Source of the DNA: Siphonodentalium dalli | Lineage: Eukaryota; Mollusca; Scaphopoda; Gadilida; Siphonodentaliidae | Assembly (NCBI GenBank): GCA_032622095.1 | Contig: CP136066.1 | Location: 6,785,784-6,849,783 of the forward strand | Reading direction: 5' to 3' | Length of the DNA stretch: 64,000 nt | In this document: positions 1 to 11,913 of the stretch, in pieces | Numbering within the stretch: position 1 is the first letter of the stretch | Layout of the letters: each line of letters starts with the position of its first letter | The notes under the pieces: generated by a model | Seen by the model: only the letters and a program-made list of their open reading frames with translations | Told to the model about the DNA's origin: nothing | The model's database searches: none | Translations under genes and position numbers: made by a program

Positions 1-150
1 CTGCTAAAAGACTGCGGTATCATTATCGCCCAATACCGTAACTCCACCGCCATGACCATCTTGATACCGTTACCGTTTATTACCGGTATCACCGCGGTCA
101 TGACCGGGGTATCACCCCGTTTTTCTGGTCAATTACTTTGAGAATAGCGG
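1..150. mobile_element. Family J TA-flanked MITE, right part (cut by window edge)
   Basis: Matches the right 150 bp of the complete copy at 7025-7406 and ends TGGTCAATTACTTTGAGAAT then AGCGG before TA. Rich in ACCGCGGT and TACCGG words. Confidence 0.93.
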
Positions 151-168
151 TAAGTACCGCTACAGGTA

Positions 169-770
169 TGTAAGTGTTAGTTTGTTTGTTAAAGATAAAT
201 GTGGTCATGTACATGTAGGTACAATGCGTCTATGGAATATGTAAGTGTTGGTTTGTTTGTTAACCCTTTACCCAACAAAGCGGCCTAAAACGCCCAAATA
301 AAGCTTCAACAGCCTAAAATATCTTCGGTCTGTCTCAATAGAACACTACAAATATGGATATCATTGGAACCGGTTCATTGACCACATTGTGATGGTTACA
401 GTTATGCCCTGTGCCAATGCATTCTCTTATATATGCGAGTCGACCATATATAAGAGAATACATTGGCCTAAAAAATTCTTTTTTTAACACTTTTTACCAT
501 TTTGTCTAACATTCTTTAAAAATTTTATAAATTTTTCTTACATTTTTTAACAATTTTTATAATATTTTTCTACATTCTTTTGACAATTTTATCATTTTTA
601 ATATGTGTTAAGCCAATGCATTCTCTTATATATGCGAGGCGACCTATGGTCGACTCACATATATAAGAGAATGCATTGGCACAGGGCCGTTCTGTTGGGT
701 AAAGGGTTAAAGATAAATGTGGTCATGTATGTACAATGCGTCTATGGAGTATGTACATGTAAGTGTTGGT
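169..770 (+). repeat. ~72-bp tandem duplication containing a TTAA insertion
   Basis: Unit GTAAGTGTT-GTTTGTTTGTTAAAGATAAA-TGTGGTCATGTAC-ACAATGCGTCTATGGA is present at 169-240 and again from 241, where a family A element occupies its TTAA (260-710). The first unit is therefore an empty site. Confidence 0.93.
264..706. mobile_element. Family A TTAA hairpin MITE
   Basis: CCCTTTACCCAACAAAGCGG at the left, two hairpins, TGTTGGGTAAAGGG at the right; TTAA 260-263 and 707-710. The spacer between the hairpins has an extra TTCTTACATT/ACAATTTTTATA duplication compared with other copies. Confidence 0.96.
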
Positions 771-993
771 TTGGTGAGTGATTACCAAGCCTGCTTTGTT
801 TGTTCTGCCGCCAAATCATTTGGCTCAGTCCAGACTCACCTCTCATCGGTTGATGAAACATTCTTGAATATCTTTACTTTCACGTCGTAACTCGTGCCAA
901 ACGTTAGCTTTAATTATATTAATAATGACAACGCCAACAAACTGAAATCTGAGCCTCATGATGGAACAAAAAATAAATCTTGACATTGGTGAA
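771..993. other. Unassigned DNA
   Basis: Nothing recognised. Confidence 0.4.
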
Positions 994-1234
994 CAAGCCT
1001 TGAAATAGTGTGTCTGTCATTTGCAGAATGAGGTTCCCAGAGGGTGAATTTAGTTATGCTACTCCGCATAGTGGGCTAGCATCACCGAATTCACCCTCTG
1101 GGAACCTCATTCTGCTGAGGTGTAAGCAGAATGAGGTCCCCAGAGGGTGAATTGGTGATGCTAGCCCGATATGCGGGGTAGCATCACTAAATTTACCCAT
1201 TCTGCAAATGACAGGCACACTATTTCAAGGCTTG
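994..1234. mobile_element. Family B MITE with perfect 8-bp TSD
   Basis: CAAGCCTTGAAATAGTGTGT at the left, CACACTATTTCAAGGCTTG at the right, flanked by TTGGTGAA on both sides. Two GAATGAGGT palindromes arranged head to head. Confidence 0.95.
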
Positions 1235-1494
1235 TTGGTGAATAGCCAGAAGTTACTCTGGATGTATGTACCATTCCAATCAGGGGTATTATCCGAGGTC
1301 AGGGATGTGGCGAAAGAAGGGCGGGTGGTTGCATGGTGTGGTGTCCAGCCCTGGGAGCCCCCCCCCCCCTTCCAACTTGGACCAAAATTTGCAACAGTTG
1401 GAAGTTTCAGGCCAACAATAGGTTAAATTGTTCTTATACTGGTAGTTTGAATTTCAAACCAATGTTAAGTGCGATATTTTGTTATATTTTTATT
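1235..1494. other. Unassigned DNA
   Basis: Poly-C at 1360-1369; no gene. Confidence 0.4.
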
Positions 1495-1961
1495 AAAGGT
1501 ACTCAATCTGATCAGACGGTCCCCATACAATCAAGATACAACAAAAACAACATTTCAAAATACGCTTTATGTTATCAGAATCAATTTATTGCAACAAAAT
1601 AATGCTAACCACTGGTAACTATGGTATCAAATTTCCCAAAACTTGTTATTTATCAACATTTTGTTCAACAAAATATGGCCGTATTATCAAATTGAAAAGT
1701 ATCAAAAAAATTGACTGTATTACCACTTGATTTAGAGTTATCCATCTTCATCCAAAATTTTGCCTGAGACCCTCAGTTTGACCACGTGTTTCTTGGCCAC
1801 ATATTATTACACATCTCGAGAAATAACAAACTTAAAAAATTGATTTCTGATCACTCTGAGCTTTGATGGGTGGGTTCCTCGACTCGAATCAAATATTTTT
1901 TACCACCGAAGCCAAAGAAATAGTAATTTAGGAGCATCTGATCGGATTGAGGACCATTAAA
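1495..1961. mobile_element. Family E MITE
   Basis: AAAGGTACTCAATCTGATCA at the left, GATCGGATTGAGGACCATT at the right. At 1520 it carries CCCCATACAATCAAGATACA, close to the unit that is amplified in the copy at 20416. Confidence 0.88.
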
Positions 1962-2255
1962 AGTAAAAATTTCCCTTGTTTCGATCAAATATTTTTTTCA
2001 CTGAAATTGCAATTACCTGTACATGTACATGCAGTTGGAAAATTTCAAGAGAGAACAAAGAGGGGGATCGATTCTTCAGGCTGAACAGTATGAGGTCCCA
2101 GTTTGAAAAGCGGAGGGGTCTGAAAGGAGGGGTGAGGTGGGGGGGGGGGTGTGAGGAGGGGGTGGGTGCGAATGTATACATGTTGTATTTAGTGTCAACA
2201 TTTATATGAGTTATACAATGTAGATCACAACATGCAGTCCCGAGTATGAGGCAAG
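1962..2255. other. Unassigned DNA with polypurine tract
   Basis: G/A-only tract at about 2108-2165 (GGAGGGGTGAGGTGGGGGGG and so on), a candidate triplex or quadruplex former. Confidence 0.6.
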
Positions 2256-2361
2256 AGTTTTCCGATGAATGGCAACAAGCCATATTTCAGACTAAATACT
2301 GAAAGTTACCCATAATTCTGCTGTGATTAAGGAGTCGATTATTATTTAGGGCATTACTGTA
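2256..2361. mobile_element. Family D MITE, right half
   Basis: TTTTCCGATGAATGGCAACA to GGGCATTACTGTA. Confidence 0.85.
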
Positions 2362-3054
2362 TATTCATCGCTTTGATACTCGAGTTTGTATGCTACTGTA
2401 TACCGGTACACCACACCATTTGTATCTATAATCTACCGCGTACATATTCATTAAAGATTTTCCAATCTATACATGTACTAGTATATGTGTTTTATATCAC
2501 AACACATTCAAGGTGGATAACCCCCCCCTCTATGGGTTCTTTGTCACACAAATGCATGAATCCCAGTTGCTTTAACAAGTACGTTCCTTACTGAACAGAA
2601 ATTTCCCCCCCCCCCCAACAGTGACCCACGACCCTGCTGTTTATCTATCTGTAGCATAGTGCATGAATCCTTACTGAACAGTAATCTAATCTGTTTCATG
2701 CATCATTTACAATACAGTCCTCATTTAGCTCTGGATCCCAGCTTCATGTAAATTCATTGCAACAAGACTCTGTTCCCATGTCTGATTATCATGTACTAGA
2801 TAACGTCGTATTGGAATATGAAATTGAATTTTGACACAGCAACAATTGAGATGGTGTAAAAATTCACTCTCCACGCCTCCTTCATTTTAACATGAAGCCT
2901 GATGTATTGATTATACAACATCCTGTCATAGCAAAAGGTGGCGGCGATTTATTTATGACTCTGCACAATTTTCTCCATGACAATTGATGGGCGAAGGCAG
3001 CAGAAACAACCAGTAGCTGCAATAGTATGCAACAAGGATGATTTTCAAGAGCCT
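2362..3054. other. Unassigned DNA
   Basis: Poly-C runs at 2520 and 2607; no gene recognised. Confidence 0.45.
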
Positions 3055-3058
3055 TTAA

Positions 3059-3450
3059 CCCTTTACTCAACAAACAGGCCAAAAACGGCCAAATAAAGCT
3101 GCAACAGCCTAAATTATCTTGGGTCTGTCTCAATAAAACCATACAAATATGGATATCATTGGAACCGGCTCATTGACCACATTGTGATGGTTACAGTTAT
3201 GCCCTGTGCCAATGCATTCTCTTATATATGCGAGTCGACCATAGGTCGCCTCGCATATATAAGAGAATGCATTGGCCTAAAAAAAATCTTTTTTTAACAC
3301 TTTTTACCATTTTTTCTTACATTCTTTAACAATTTTATAATTTTTAATGTGTTAAGCCAATGCATTCTCTTATATATGCGAGGCAACCTATGGTCGACTC
3401 GCATATATAAGAGAATGCATTGGCACAGGGCCGTTCTGTTGGGTAAAGGG
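3059..3450. mobile_element. Family A TTAA hairpin MITE
   Basis: Full-length copy, TTAA at 3055-3058 and 3451-3454; both 68-bp hairpins intact. Confidence 0.96.
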
Positions 3451-3573
3451 TTAAAGTGGGTTCATGAGAAATAGCATAAAAGTCTGTAAACCAAGTATCA
3501 TCAACAAGTGCATACAAAATAAATAGTTGTTAGTTAAGATCGAAATGATATGAAATAAACGCATAGAAAATTT

Positions 3574-4054
3574 AAAGGTACTCAATCCGATAAAACTCCT
3601 CAATTACTATTTCAATGACTTCGGGGGTCAAAAATATTTGATTCGAGTCGAGGAAGCCACCCATCAAAGCTCAGATTTTTTAGATATCGATTTTAGAAAT
3701 CTATTATTTTTCATTATCGGGAATACTTTCTGTCCCAGATCACAGTCAAAATTGCGTTATTATTACCACTTGATTTTAGAGTTATCCATCCTTGTCTGTT
3801 TGAATAGTGTTTTGGTGTACACATCTCGAGTATATTACGATGTTGAAGGCAATTATTAGTACTCATCTCGAGAAAATAACAAATTTCAAAAATCAATATC
3901 TAATAACTCTAGCTTTGTTTGATGGGTTCCTCGACTCGAATCAAATATTTTTTACCCCCAAAGCCAAAGAAATAGTAATATAGGACCCTCTGATCGGATT
4001 GTTGTTGTTGGAATCTGTTGAGATGGGGACCCTCTGATCGGATTGAGTACCTTT
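3574..4054. mobile_element. Family E MITE
   Basis: AAAGGTACTCAATCCGATAA at the left, GATCGGATTGAGTACCTTT at the right. Contains one reverse-strand copy of the 23-bp word (TGTTGGAATCTGTTGAGATG) near 4005-4025. Confidence 0.92.
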
Positions 4055-4171
4055 AATATCAAACAATATAGCGTCTTTTATCAAGAATCTAAATAAAAAG
4101 TAAAATCGGGTTCGAAAAAATAAAACTTAAAATGCGTTTTTAAGTTCATGGAAGAGATACACCACATTTAA

Positions 4172-4416
4172 CCCTTTACCCAACAAAACGGCCAAAACCG
4201 GCCAAATAAAGCTTCAACAGCCTAAAATATCTTCAGTCTGTCTCAATAGAACCATACAAATATGGATATCATTGGAACCGGCTCCTTGACCACATTGTGA
4301 TAGTTACAGTTATTCCCTGTGCCAATGCATTCTCTTATATATGCGAGTCGACCATAGGTCGCCTCGCATATATAAGAGAATGCATTGGCCTAAAAAAAAC
4401 TTTTTTTACCATTTTT
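4172..4416. mobile_element. Family A MITE, left part (interrupted)
   Basis: CCCTTTACCCAACAAAACGG to the middle of the AT-rich spacer (TTTTTTTACCATTTT); the missing right part is at 11773-11909. TTAA at 4168-4171. Confidence 0.93.
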
Positions 4417-7400
4417 AGCTCAACTTTACTTTGTAAAGTTTGAGCTATTGCCATGGCTTTGTCGTCCGTCGTCCGTGTGTACGTGTGGTGTGTGCGTGTG
4501 TGCGCGTGTGTGCGTGTGTACGTAAGGCGTCAACAATGCAGGCTACAGGTCGTACCTTTGGTCGGATCATTATGAAATTTGTCATAGCTGTTGACATCAA
4601 CATTTAGACCAGAATGATTAATTTTGGGGTCATACGGAAAAAAAACATGGCCGCCAGCAGCCATCTTTGATTTCAAAATTCAATCCATTAGCACGGGCTA
4701 CAGGCCGTACTGTTTGTCTGATCATCGTGAAATTTGTCATGGATGTTAATAATGACATGTAGATGGGAACGAGTCATTTTGGGGTCATTCGGCCAAAAAA
4801 CATGGCCGCCAGCAGCCATCTTGAATTTTACTCTTTGTATGACTAAATCCTTTAGCACGGGCTACAGGTCGTACCTTTAGTCTGATCATCATAAAATTTG
4901 TCATGGCTGTTGAAATTGGAATGTAGATGGGAACGAGTCATTTTGGGGGCACTCGGACAAAAAACATGGCCGCCAGCGGCCATCTTGGATTTCAAAATTT
5001 AATCCATTAGCACGGGCCACAGGTCGTACTATTCGTCTGATCATCATGAAATTTGTCATGGATATTAACAATGACATGCAGATGGGAACGAGTAATTTTG
5101 GGGTCATTCGGCCAAAAATCATGGCCGCCAGCAGCCATCTTGGATTTTACTCTTTGTATGACTAAATTCTTTAGCACGGGCTACAGGTCGTATTTTTATT
5201 CTGATCATCATAAAATTTGTCATGAATGTTAATAATGACATGTAGATGGGAACGAGTCATTTTGGGGTCATTCGGCCAAAAAACATGGCCGCCAGCAGCC
5301 ATCTTGAATTTTACTCTTTGTATGACTAAATCCTTTAGCACGGGCTACAGGTCGTACCTTTAGTCTGATCATCATAAAATTTGTCATGGCTGTTGAAATT
5401 GGAATGTAGATGGGAACGAGTCATTTTGGGGGCACTCGGACAAAAAACATGGCCACCAGCGGCCATCTTTGATTTCAAAATTTAAGCCATTAGCACGGGC
5501 CACAGGTCGTACTATTCGTCTGATCATCATGAAATTTGTCATGGATGATAATATTGACATGTAGATGAGAACGAGTAATTTTGGGGTCATTCGGCCAAAA
5601 ATCATGGCCTCCAGCAGCCATCTTGGATTTTACTCTTTGTATGACTAAATTCTTTAGCACGGGCTGCAGGTCGTACCTTTAGTCTGATCATCACAAAATT
5701 TGTCATGGATATTAACAATGACATGCAGATGGGAACGAGTAATTTTGGGGTTATTCGGCCAAAAAACATGGTCGCCAGCAGCCATCTTGGATTTTACTCT
5801 TTGTATGACTAAATCCTTTAGCACGGGCTACAGGTCCTACTTTTAATCTGATCATCATAAAATTTGTCATGAATGTTAATAATGACATGTAGATGGGAAC
5901 GAGTCATTTTGGGGTCATTCGGCCAAAAAACATGGCCGCCTGCAGCCATCTTTGATTTTACTCTTTGTATGACTAAATCCTTTAGCACGGGCTACAGGTC
6001 GTACCTTTAGTCTGATCATCATAAAATTTGTCATGGCTGTTGAAATTGGAATGTAGATGGGAACGAGTCATTTTGGGGTCACTCGGACAAAAAACATGGC
6101 CGCCAATGGCCATCTTGGATTTCAAAATTTAATCCATTAGCACGGGCCACAGGTCGTACTGTTCGTCTGATCATCATGAAATTTGTCATGGATGATAATA
6201 TTGACATGTAGATGGGAACGAGTAATTATGGGGTCATTCGGCCAAAAAACATGGCCTCCAGCAGCCATCTTGGATTTTACTCTTTGTATGACTAAATCCT
6301 TTAGCACGGGCTACAGGTTGTACCTTTAGTCTGATCATCATAAAATTTGTCATGAATGTTAATAATGACATGTAGATCGGAACGAGTCGTTTTGGGGTCA
6401 TTCGGCCAAAAAATATGGCCGCCAGCAGCCATCTTTGATTTTACTCTTTGTATGACTAAATCCTTTAGCACGGGCTACATGTCGTACCTTTAGTCTGATC
6501 ATCATAAAATTTGTCATGGCTGTTGAAATTGGAATATAGATGGGAACGAGTCATTTTGGGGTCATTTGAATAAAAAACATGGCCGCCAGCGGCCATCTTG
6601 GATTTCAAAATTTAATCCATTATCACAGGCCACATGTCGTACTGTTCGTCTGATCATCATGAAATTTGTCATGGATATTAATATTGACATATAGATGGGA
6701 ACGAGTAATTTTGGGGTCATTCGGCCAAAAAACATGGCCGCCTGCAGCCATCTTGGATTTTACTCTTTGTATGACTAAATTCTTGAGCACGGGCTACAGC
6801 TCGTACCCTTACTCTGATCATCATAAAATTTGTCATGAATGTTAATATTGACATGTATACGATGGGAACTAGTCATTTTGGGGTCATTCGGCCAAAAAAC
6901 ATGGCCGCCAGCAGCCATCTTGGATTTTACTCTTTGTATGACTAAATTCTTTAGCACGGGCTGCAGGTCGTACCTTTAGTCTGATCATCACAAAATTTGT
7001 CATGGATATTAACGATGACATGTACCGCTATACTTAAAGTAATTGACCACCAATAACGTGGTGTCACCCCGTTAATACCGCGGTACTATACCGCGGTATC
7101 CTCCAATACCGCGGTACTGATACCGCTTGTTAATGCGAACAAGTATGTGGGAGTAAATACCTCCCCTCAAAGAGTTCCATGAAAATCACCGCGGTATTCA
7201 AAAAAATTAATGCAGTGCCCGCTAAAAGACCGCGGTATTCAAAAAAATTAATGCGGTGCCCGCTAAAAGACTGCGGTATCATCGCCCAATACCGTAACTC
7301 CACCGCCGTGACCATCTCGATACCGTTACCGTTTATTACCGGTATCACCGCGGTCATGACCGGGGTATCACCCCGTTTTTCTGGTCAATTACTTTGAGAA

Positions 7401-7604
7401 TAGCGGTAGATGGGAACGACTCAATTTGGGGTCATTCGGCCTAAAACATGGCCGCCAGCAGCCATCTTGGATTTTACTTTTCTCTTCATGTCTATAAACT
7501 AGTATTAGACATTCAACTTTCCACATTCCTAATCGCTCCATTGACTGTAATACATTAAATTATTCCCTTTCCAAGTTGAGCTACAGTGTCATTGACACTT
7601 TCAT
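4417..7604 (+). mobile_element. P element copy 1 (~160-bp tandem core)
   Basis: Starts AGCTCAACTTTACTTTGTAA, a short hairpin with TTTACTTTG.../AAAGTTTGAGCT, then GTCGTCCGTCGTCCGTG, then about 18 units of a 155- or 164-bp repeat (GCACGGGCTACAGGTCGTAC ... TGATCATCATAAAATTTGTC ... GCCGCCAGCAGCCATCTTGG). It ends CCAAGTTGAGCTACAGTGTC then ATTGACACTTTCAT. The outer AGCTCAACTT/AAGTTGAGCT words are inverted. The architecture resembles bivalve satellite-like elements of the pearl type. ORFs inside are spurious. Confidence 0.85.
7025..7406. mobile_element. Family J TA-flanked MITE inside P element
   Basis: 382 bp; ends CCGCTATACTTAAAGTAATT and AATTACTTTGAGAATAGCGG, flanked by TA. Neighbouring P repeat units read GACATGTAGATGGG without interruption, so the empty site is visible. 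TA target duplication suggests Tc1/mariner-like mobilisation. Confidence 0.96.
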
Positions 7605-8157
7605 AATATAATCACCGTGTCTTGAATGACAGGCTGATGAGTCAATTATCTACAAATGATGAAGCTGTCACTTTTGCACGGCATTCCAATGCTTACTTCT
7701 CAAATAACGATGTGCTACCAAATCTATAGGGAGCTTGTTGTCCGTAACACCACACATCCGTGTTACCTACTAATTAACAGCGGAATATGACACCTTGATT
7801 TTATGACAGTATAGGAAGATTATCACACCTTGTCACCAGACGGATTAGATTAGATTAGATCTCAAACATGATAGATCGTCTGTCTAACGGTATTTAAACA
7901 ATGGGCTCAATCAGAACACATAAATATATCTTGCCCTATTTTGTGTTTTTCAACGTCATTTTAAAGTACATCGTGGCCGAGCGGCAAGTACATCAGGGCT
8001 GAATGGCAAGTACACCATGTCCGAATGGCAAACTACACTGCAGCTGAACAGCAAGTACCCTGCAAGCCAACTGCAGTTAGCCGGTGGATCCCTGGTGTAG
8101 TTGCAGTTCAGCCGCAGTGGCAATGCCAATTGCACCGTGGTTTATTGTTTTTTTACC
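7605..8157. other. Left part of segment between the P copies
   Basis: No gene. 7968-8140 is a degenerate ~25-bp repeat of GAATGGCAAGTACA / GCCGAGCGGCAAGTAC words. Confidence 0.55.
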
Positions 8158-8490
8158 ATGTGCCAATGCATTTTCTTATATATGCGAGTCGACCATAGGT
8201 CGCCTCGCATATATAAGAGAATGCATTGGCCTAACAATTTTTTATAATTTTAATAATTTTTTCTTGTATTCTTTAACAATTTTATAATTTAACCCATACA
8301 GAGCCCCAGACAAACATGAGCAGACAACACTCTTCTATATGCTTCTATATATGTGTGGGGCTCCCTGCAGGGTAATGGATGTTTTTTATTGTATGTCCTA
8401 CAAATTGTAAGAAACTTTTATTTAAAAAAAATGATAAAAAATTGTTAGGCCAATGCATTCTCTTATATTTACGAGGCGACCTAACATTTG
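8158..8490. mobile_element. A-type double hairpin with nested family K element
   Basis: Hairpin one at 8161-8231, AT-rich spacer, family K at 8293-8372, then a truncated second hairpin (CCAATGCATTCTCTTATATT). Same arrangement as 45567-45933 in opposite orientation. Confidence 0.8.
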
Positions 8491-9544
8491 GAGCACATTA
8501 CAAGCCCATGCCGCAAACAGTAATCCAGAAATAAAATGTTATCATCTCAAATATGAATACCGGTACTTGTTTTGTAATAATTAGCATGTTACTGGTATGT
8601 TCAATTACTCAGCTATTCATTATATCGCCAATATCGGTAGGTCAGCGATAATTGAATGTAATAAACAACAATGAGAACTGATGGAAAATCTTTAATTTTT
8701 CAGTGCAATTGTTTCCTCGTAAGAATCGAGACCCACCCCATGATATCGTGTCATAAAAGAACAATTATTGGGTCAATGTTGAAACTGGGAGCCACCTTCT
8801 TTTGATTAATGCTCTATTTATAAACGTGTAGATTTAAAATAATTTTAGTAATCATAATATACTAGTAGGCCCCCCTGCGAAGAGTGGGTTTTTGATCGAA
8901 TCAAATTTCGAACCGAATAGCTCTCAAAATATTTGAAACGAATATTGAATAGAATATTTCATAATCTCGCTCGCCGAAATTATAAGATAAAGATATGTTT
9001 CCCGTTTCTGTTTGTATGTCAGAATTATTTATTAAATAAAACACAGTGGATCGACAAAAGACACAATTTCTTCAAAATACAACAAACATTTAGTAAAATA
9101 AACTCTTGATGTCATTAGTGGGGAATTTCACATCGATTCAAAATGCGGAATATAAGATGGACCATTCCAGAATTACGCTAACCTGACTTTCTCAACTAGA
9201 GCTATCATAATTGGTTACGGAAATCAGCAATGCCAAAGTCATTTGCTGAAGCAAACTTGGCCATGGCAAAGGGTTGCTATAGCGGATTGCCGAAGCCAAA
9301 CAATCTGAGTTAAGAGCGCTGCAACTATAAAACGGGGGTTTGATTAAAGGGCTTTGCCCTGCACTTTCGCAAACAACATTACAACTGCCACTGCAAGTCA
9401 AAACTGAGCTAACACAATCAAATAATGAAAAGATAATACATCTAATAGTGTGCATGCTCAGTAACGTGACATACCATTCAACAGAATAAGCCTTGTCAAT
9501 GAGTCACAACCATATTGGATCCATCCAGTGCCCATTCCATGTTT
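8491..9544. other. Unassigned DNA
   Basis: AATCGAATCAAATTTCGAAC at 8896-8960 resembles hAT subterminal DNA. No gene. Confidence 0.45.
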
Positions 9545-9551
9545 TAGTGCT

Positions 9552-9648
9552 ACCAGTTAAAGATATGGAGTAGCATTCCATATATGGAGCATTTGAATAT
9601 TCATGAATTCCATGCTACTCCATCATAACTTTGACCTGTAGCACTAAC
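9552..9648. mobile_element. Small TIR MITE (TTAGTGCTACC ends)
   Basis: TTAGTGCTACCAGTTAAAG at the left, TTTGACCTGTAGCACTAA at the right; inner arms ATGGAGTAGCAT. One copy seen. Confidence 0.75.
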
Positions 9649-9663
9649 TTGTATAGTTTTGTT

Positions 9664-10114
9664 GTCCCCCGAAAAAAAAATTTCGGGGGACTATTAAAAT
9701 AGCCGGTGTCTGTCCGTCCGTCGTGCCATCCGTGCGTGCATCCGGAAATGGTTTCCGGATGATAACTTTAGTTTCGGTTATTAGATCAAAAGCAAATTTC
9801 ATAGGTGAGTTTATCAGACCAAAATACAGGTCAAGTTCGAATATGGTTATGCTCCGCCCATTTTTGCGAGAGTTGTGGCCCTTTTTCGACTTGTTTTACT
9901 TAGAAAATTTCTCACTTTTTCGGTTTCCAGATGATATCTCAAGTTTGGATCCTTTAATTGCAAATACCGTTTTTATATGGATCAGTCATATCAAGATATA
10001 GGTCAAGTTCGAATTTTTCTCAGAGTTATGGGCTTTTCGACTTATAAAATTCAATTTTTCTTGTAATTTTCTTCATTTTGTGCCAATTTGAGGTTATATT
10101 TTTACTTTAAGAGT
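9664..10114 (+). mobile_element. R element (GTCCCCCGAAA type), truncated
   Basis: Hairpin GTCCCCCGAAAAA/TTTCGGGGGAC, then CTGTCCGTCCGTCGTGCC, then GGTCAAGTTCGAATNTG twice. Right end abuts P copy 2. Confidence 0.7.
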
Positions 10115-11772
10115 TTTTAGCTCAACTTTACTTTGTAAAGTTTGAGCTATTGCCATGGCTTTGTCGTCCGTCGTCCGTGTGTATGTGTGTACGTGTGTAC
10201 GTAAGGCGTCAACAATGCAGGCTACAGGTCGTACCTTTGGTCAGATCATTATGAAATTTGTCATAGCTGTTGACATCAACATTTAGACCAGAATGATTAA
10301 TTTTGGGGTCATTCGGAAAAAAAAACATGGCCGCCAGTGGCCATCTTTGATTTCAAAATTCAATCCATTAGCACGGGCTACAGGCCGTACTGTTCGTCTG
10401 ATCATCATGAAATTTGTCATGAATGTTAATATTGACATGTAGATGGGAACGAGTCATTTTGGGGTCATTCGGCCCAAAAACATGGCCGCCAGCAGCCATC
10501 TTGGATTTTACTCTTTGTATGACTAAATTCTTTAGCACGGGCTACAGGTCGTACTTTTATTCTGATCATCATAAAATTTGTCAAGAATGTTAATAATGAC
10601 ATGTAGATGGGAACGAGTCATTTTGGGGTCATTCGGCCAAAAAACATGGCCGCCAGCAGCCATCTTGGATTTTACTCTTTGTATGACTAAATCCTTTAGC
10701 ACGGGCTACAGGTCGTACCTTTAGTCTGATCATCATAATATTTGTCATGGCTGTTGAAATTGGAATGTAGATGGGAACGAGTCATTTTGGGGTCACTCGG
10801 ACAAAAAACATGGCCGCCAGCGGCCATCTTGGATTTCAAAATTTAATCCATTAGCACGGGCCACAGGTCGTACTGTTCGTCTGATCATCATGAAATTTGT
10901 CATGGATGATAATATTGACATGTAGATGGGAACGAGTAATTTTGGGGTCATTCGGCCAAAAAACATGGCCTCCAGCAGCCATCTTGGATTTTACTCTTTG
11001 TATGACTAAATTCTTTAGCACGGGCTGCAGGTCGTACCTTTAGTCTGATCATCATAAAATTTGTCATGGATGTTAATATTGACATGTAGATGGGAACGAG
11101 TAATTTTGGGGTCATTTGGCCAAAAACATGGTCGCCAGCAGCCATCTTGGATTTTAATCTTTGTATGACTAAATCCTTTAGCACGGGCTACAGGTTGTAC
11201 CTTTAGTCTGATCATCATAAAATTTGTCATGGATGTTAACAATGACATGTAGATGGGAACGACTCATTTTGGGGTCATTCGTCCGAAAACATGGCCGCCA
11301 GCAGCCATCTTGGATATTACTCTTTGTATGACTAAATTCTTTAGCACGGGCTACATGTCGTACCTTTAGTCTGATCATCATAAAATTTGTCATGAATGTT
11401 AATAATGACATGTAGATGGGAACTAGTCATTTTGGGGTCATTCGGCCAAAAAACATGGCCACCAGCAGCCATCTTGGATTTTACTCTTTGTATGACTAAA
11501 TTCTTTAGCATGGGCTACAGGTCGTACCTTTAGTCTGATCGTCATAAAATTTGTCATGGATGTTAACGATGACATGTAGATGGGAACGACTCATTTTGGG
11601 GTCATTCGGCCGAAAACATGGCCGCCAGCAGCCATCTTGGATTTTACTTTTCTCTTCATGTCTATAAACTAGTATTAGACATTCAACTTTCCACATTCCT
11701 AATCGCTCCATTGACTAATACATTAAATTATTCCCTTTCCAAGTTGAGCTACAGTGTCATTGACACTTTCAT
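10115..11772 (+). mobile_element. P element copy 2 (~160-bp tandem core)
   Basis: Same ends as copy 1 with about nine core units. Right end runs directly into the second half of the family A MITE; left flank is the R element tail. Confidence 0.85.
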
Positions 11773-11909
11773 TTCTTACATTCTTTAACAATTTTATAAT
11801 TTTTAATGTGTTAAGCCAATGCATTCTCTTATATATGCGAGGCGACCTATGGTCGACTCGCATATATAAGAGAATGCATTGGCACAGGGCCGTTCTGTTG
11901 GGTAAAGGG
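11773..11909. mobile_element. Family A MITE, right part
   Basis: TTCTTACATTCTTTAACAAT, second hairpin and TGTTGGGTAAAGGG, then TTAA. Completes the element begun at 4172. Confidence 0.93.
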
Positions 11910-11913
11910 TTAA

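Noticed and set aside
4901-11711. Several 70-80-codon minus-strand ORFs containing MIFGRMTPK or HDKFYDDQ
   Set aside because: All are translations of P element core monomers; repeated, mutually diverged by frameshifts, without start context.
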